Shown here one piece after another: positions 7,349-9,151 of a DNA stretch of 9,151 bases. Within the stretch, counting starts at the first letter, position 1, and every line of letters starts with the position of its first letter. The translations under genes were made by a program, and so were the position numbers. The DNA is from Deltaproteobacteria bacterium. GTDB taxonomy: Bacteria; Desulfobacterota; Desulfobacteria; Desulfobacterales; JAFDCJ01. The stretch is taken from positions 1 through 9,151 of the forward strand of contig JAJRVC010000532.1 of assembly GCA_024277475.1 (NCBI GenBank). Reading direction: 5' to 3'. The notes under the pieces were generated by a model. It searched no databases. It saw nothing but the letters and a program-made list of their open reading frames with translations, and was not told the origin of the DNA.

Positions 7349-7404
7349 CGGCTGGGCTTAACCCTGAACCTGGTCTTATCAGCCGGAAGCAGGGCCCGGA
7401 TTCT

Positions 7405-8496
7405 CTACTGTTTTATTTCTAAAATAACCTTAATCGTTGTTCCTACTCCCGGTGCCGAATTGACTTCAATGCGGCCACCGTGTTTATTCACGACTTTCTC
7501 AACCACTGCCAGGCCAAGTCCGGTCCCTCCGCTTCCTTTGGTCGAAAAAAATTCTTCCAGCATATTTCGCCGGGTGGCCTCGTCCATTCCAGTACCGTTA
7601 TCTGCTATTTCGAACATAAAATGATTTCGATCGAAATAGTCTGTGTTCACATTTACAAAATACTGTTTTTTTTCTTTATCGTTGTGACAGGCTTCTAAGG
7701 CGTTCCAGATCAAATTATGCAGCATTCTGCGGATGCCGGCCGCGTCCAAACGCACATCCGGCAGGGCGGCATTGATACGCTCGTACAGTTGAATATTCAT
7801 AGCGGCGGCCTTCTCCCGAAACAATTGCACCGAATCCTGCACCATTTGGCCCGGTGAAACCATTTCATATTTCAGTGGACGATTTTTAGAAGAATATAAG
7901 ATGTTTTGGACAACATCCGTAATGTCGAAAATATTTCTATTGACGATGCTCCAGCCCTTTCTGGCAAGCTGGATATCATCCTCCTTAAATGCTTCATCCA
8001 CGACATAGGCACCTCCCTGCAACCCTTCGAGAATGTTTTTGATGCCATGAGATAGCAGTGCTATCGACTGGCCTAAAGTCGTCAGCTCTTTTTGACTTTT
8101 TCTTATCTGGGTGATGTTGGTGCCCATTTCGATAATGGCCTCAACTTCGCCATTAGTATCCAGGATGGGGGATGATTGAATCAACATCTGGCAAATTTTG
8201 CCGTCAGGTAATTGAACAGTCTTCTCACCGACATGAATGCGCTTATCCTGTAACGTTTTTTCAACAGGGCAAGTACGACATATATTGGGTGAACCCTTGT
8301 AAACGGTATGGCATAGTTTTCCGGTTCCGTCACCAAAATCATTTTTAAAACTCCGGTTAACGAAAAGCAGGTGGTGTTCGGGATCTTGAATAGAAATATA
8401 GCAGGGAAGCAAATCGATAATAGGGTCGCGGTAGGATCCGGCAACATTAGGCCGGCCGCCAGATTCGCTTTTTGGAGGTTTGTTTTGATCTGCCAT
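7405..8496 (-). CDS. PAS-domain sensor histidine kinase (cytoplasmic)
   Basis: The protein has 363 residues with no membrane helix or signal peptide, so it should be a soluble sensor. A PAS domain spans about 23-130. Inside it is a Cys-rich stretch, C62-H63-x9-C73-x2-C76-P, resembling a motif in PAS domains of anaerobic proteobacteria. It could bind metal or respond to redox; this is inference. The phosphorylation site is H150 in LSHGIKN, followed by a dimerisation helix pair to about 200. The ATPase domain has the N box (N261, N265), DNGTGM (299-304) and GSGGTGLGL (321-329). All catalytic motifs are present. The response regulator downstream on the same strand is the likely partner. The ATG at 8496 has only a weak ribosome site. 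It is transcribed away from the DRTGG gene. Confidence 0.92.
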   Translation of the reverse strand: MADQNKPPKSESGGRPNVAGSYRDPIIDLLPCYISIQDPEHHLLFVNRSFKNDFGDGTGKLCHTVYKGSPNICRTCPVEKTLQDKRIHVGEKTVQLPDGKICQMLIQSSPILDTNGEVEAIIEMGTNITQIRKSQKELTTLGQSIALLSHGIKNILEGLQGGAYVVDEAFKEDDIQLARKGWSIVNRNIFDITDVVQNILYSSKNRPLKYEMVSPGQMVQDSVQLFREKAAAMNIQLYERINAALPDVRLDAAGIRRMLHNLIWNALEACHNDKEKKQYFVNVNTDYFDRNHFMFEIADNGTGMDEATRRNMLEEFFSTKGSGGTGLGLAVVEKVVNKHGGRIEVNSAPGVGTTIKVILEIKQ

Positions 8497-8553
8497 AGTC
8501 TGATTCAGAAAAATTGAAATGGATTAAAACCAATCCCCAAAAATTTCTGCTCC

Positions 8554-8582
8554 AATATAACGAAAAGGTGTTTATAAATCAA
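8554..8582 (-). promoter_or_regulatory. Candidate sigma-70 promoter for the histidine kinase
   Basis: On the minus strand, -35 TTGATT (8582-8577) and -10 TATATT (8559-8554) are separated by 17 bp, about 58 bp before the kinase ATG. A second candidate further up has a perfect TATAAT (8615-8610) and TTGAAG (8636-8631), but its 15-bp spacing is short. I saw no convincing promoter for the divergent plus-strand gene in this 175-bp intergenic region. Confidence 0.45.
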
Positions 8583-8655
8583 TATAAGTCTTGAATTTCG
8601 ATAAACTCTATTATACGGAACCGAGGATAACTTCAAATTATTCAAGTTAAAAAAT

Positions 8656-8661
8656 AAGGAG
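8656..8661 (+). promoter_or_regulatory. Ribosome binding site of the DRTGG-domain gene
   Basis: AAGGAG lies 10 nt before the ATG at 8672. The spacing is slightly long but the core is good. Confidence 0.6.
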
Positions 8662-8671
8662 ACGGTGATAT

Positions 8672-9019
8672 ATGAACGTCAAAGAATTGGTGGAACGTTT
8701 TAACTTACATGTAGCAGCAGGTCAAAATAAACTTGATCGTCAAATTCAAGGCGGGTACTGTGGCGACCTTTTGAGCGATGTAATGGCCAATGCTCCTGAC
8801 GGTTGCATCTGGCTGACAGTCCAAACGCACCAAAACATTGTACCCGTGGCAGTGTTGCACGAAATGGCTGCGGTAATTCTTACCGGCGGCCAGGAGCCCG
8901 ATCAAGAAACAATCGAAAAGGCCAACGAAGAGGGAGTACCGATTCTAATGTGGCCGAAATCTGCTTTTGATCTTGCCGGACAAGTCTGTAACGCCGGAGT
9001 GATCAAGGTCGGTTCATAG
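8672..9019 (+). CDS. Small DRTGG-domain protein
   Basis: The protein has 115 residues, all of it one DRTGG-like domain. It opens with a helix (MNVKELVERFNL). A glycine-rich stretch, GGYCGDLLSDVMANAPDG (27-44), is followed by a strand carrying WLTVQTHQNI (47-56) and a central AAVILTGGQEP (66-76), and it ends with VCNAGVIKVGS. DRTGG domains are known as regulatory-type domains in phosphotransacetylases and CBS proteins. As free-standing small proteins they are often found near hydrogenase and Nuo/Hnd-type redox genes of anaerobes. Ligand and function are unknown. It is the only plus-strand gene here and diverges from the kinase. It may begin another redox operon off the right edge; that is inference. 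It is not a kinase or acetyltransferase by itself. Confidence 0.85.
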   Translation: MNVKELVERFNLHVAAGQNKLDRQIQGGYCGDLLSDVMANAPDGCIWLTVQTHQNIVPVAVLHEMAAVILTGGQEPDQETIEKANEEGVPILMWPKSAFDLAGQVCNAGVIKVGS

Positions 9020-9151
9020 CTAGTGCCCATCCACGAAGCCTTTTTTATCCAGGGGCACTGGCGTAAGTTTCCAATTCAGAAATGAGCAATTTTTTCTCTG
9101 AGCAAGGCCGCACAAGGGTTTACGTTGAGACGTACTTTTCGTACTTCGCAG
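9020..9151. other. Right-edge region with inverted repeats, possible repeat element or 3' end of a minus-strand ORF
   Basis: AGTGCCC (9022-9028) pairs with GGGCACT (9053-9059) across a 24-nt spacer containing a T6 run. GTAC-TTTTC-GTAC occurs near the right edge. On the minus strand one frame stays open from the window edge to a TAG at about 9022-9020, ending in the peptide NWKLTPVPLDKKGFVDGH. A second frame is open to a TGA near 9080. I cannot assign either to a known family. Intergenic repeat sequence is the more likely reading. Confidence 0.3.

Larger units (their letters stand above)
6993..7404. other. 412-bp gap between histidine kinase and response regulator
   Basis: No convincing gene was seen. 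The gap holds the response-regulator ribosome site (7001-7007), an octamer repeat block (7121-7153), a 7-bp inverted repeat GCATTCC/GGAATGC (7154-7160 and 7179-7185) and a CCGGCC hairpin (7330-7348). A short lysine-rich open frame on the minus strand (7357-7271) lacks a start codon. The gap is unusually long for a kinase-regulator pair and may have been enlarged by repeats. Confidence 0.6.

Noticed and set aside
7271..7357. Lysine-rich minus-strand frame ending LRTKKALKIRSLR, histone-like in look
   Set aside because: It is only about 28 codons between two stops and has no start codon. It may be a relic, but nothing supports expression.
8705..8905. 66-codon minus-strand frame
   Set aside because: It lies antisense within the DRTGG gene and has no motif or ribosome site.

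Overview
The window looks like part of the energy-metabolism gene set of an anaerobic bacterium. It most resembles a sulfate-reducing or syntrophic member of the Desulfobacterota. That placement is inference from gene content: heterodisulfide-reductase (Hdr) subunits in a non-methanogen arrangement, an FrhB-type iron-sulfur flavoprotein, a membrane cytochrome fused to HdrC-like domains, a DRTGG-domain protein, and short degenerate repeats between genes. No rRNA, tRNA, CRISPR array or transposase was seen.

Layout: all genes but one are on the minus strand, so transcription runs right to left. From 8496 to 6522 there is a PAS-domain histidine kinase followed, after a repeat-bearing gap of 412 bp, by a single-domain response regulator. 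From 6432 to the left edge lies a redox operon: (i) a 577-residue membrane protein with about six helices, one c-type heme motif and four [4Fe-4S] motifs, (ii) HdrB with both CCG cluster motifs intact, (iii) a 1016-residue HdrA made of two HdrA-like halves, and (iv) the start of an FrhB-family subunit that runs off the window. On the plus strand a small DRTGG-domain protein (8672-9019) diverges from the kinase.

The main result concerns hdrA. A simple reading calls it two ORFs split by an in-frame TGA at 3424-3426. The same frame continues on both sides with HdrA-family sequence. The TGA falls where HdrA proteins carry a conserved Cys, giving a C-x-x-U motif (C57/U60). A hairpin with a 6-bp stem and a GAGGUC loop begins 16 nt after the TGA. 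Its loop contains the GGUC found in the apical loop of the E. coli fdhF SECIS. I therefore annotate one selenoprotein gene, 3603-553, rather than a pseudogene or two genes.

How the parts may work together (inference): the membrane subunit would exchange electrons with the quinone pool and/or a periplasmic cytochrome c. It would pass them through its cytoplasmic ferredoxin/HdrC-like domains to HdrB and the flavin-bearing, selenocysteine-containing HdrA, with the FrhB-like subunit as a further electron entry or exit. The kinase and regulator may sense redox or metabolic state for this system. Two repeat families (a heptamer GACGAAT-type element overlapping the hdrA stop codon, and a YTGAACCC-type octamer) occupy the gaps between genes.
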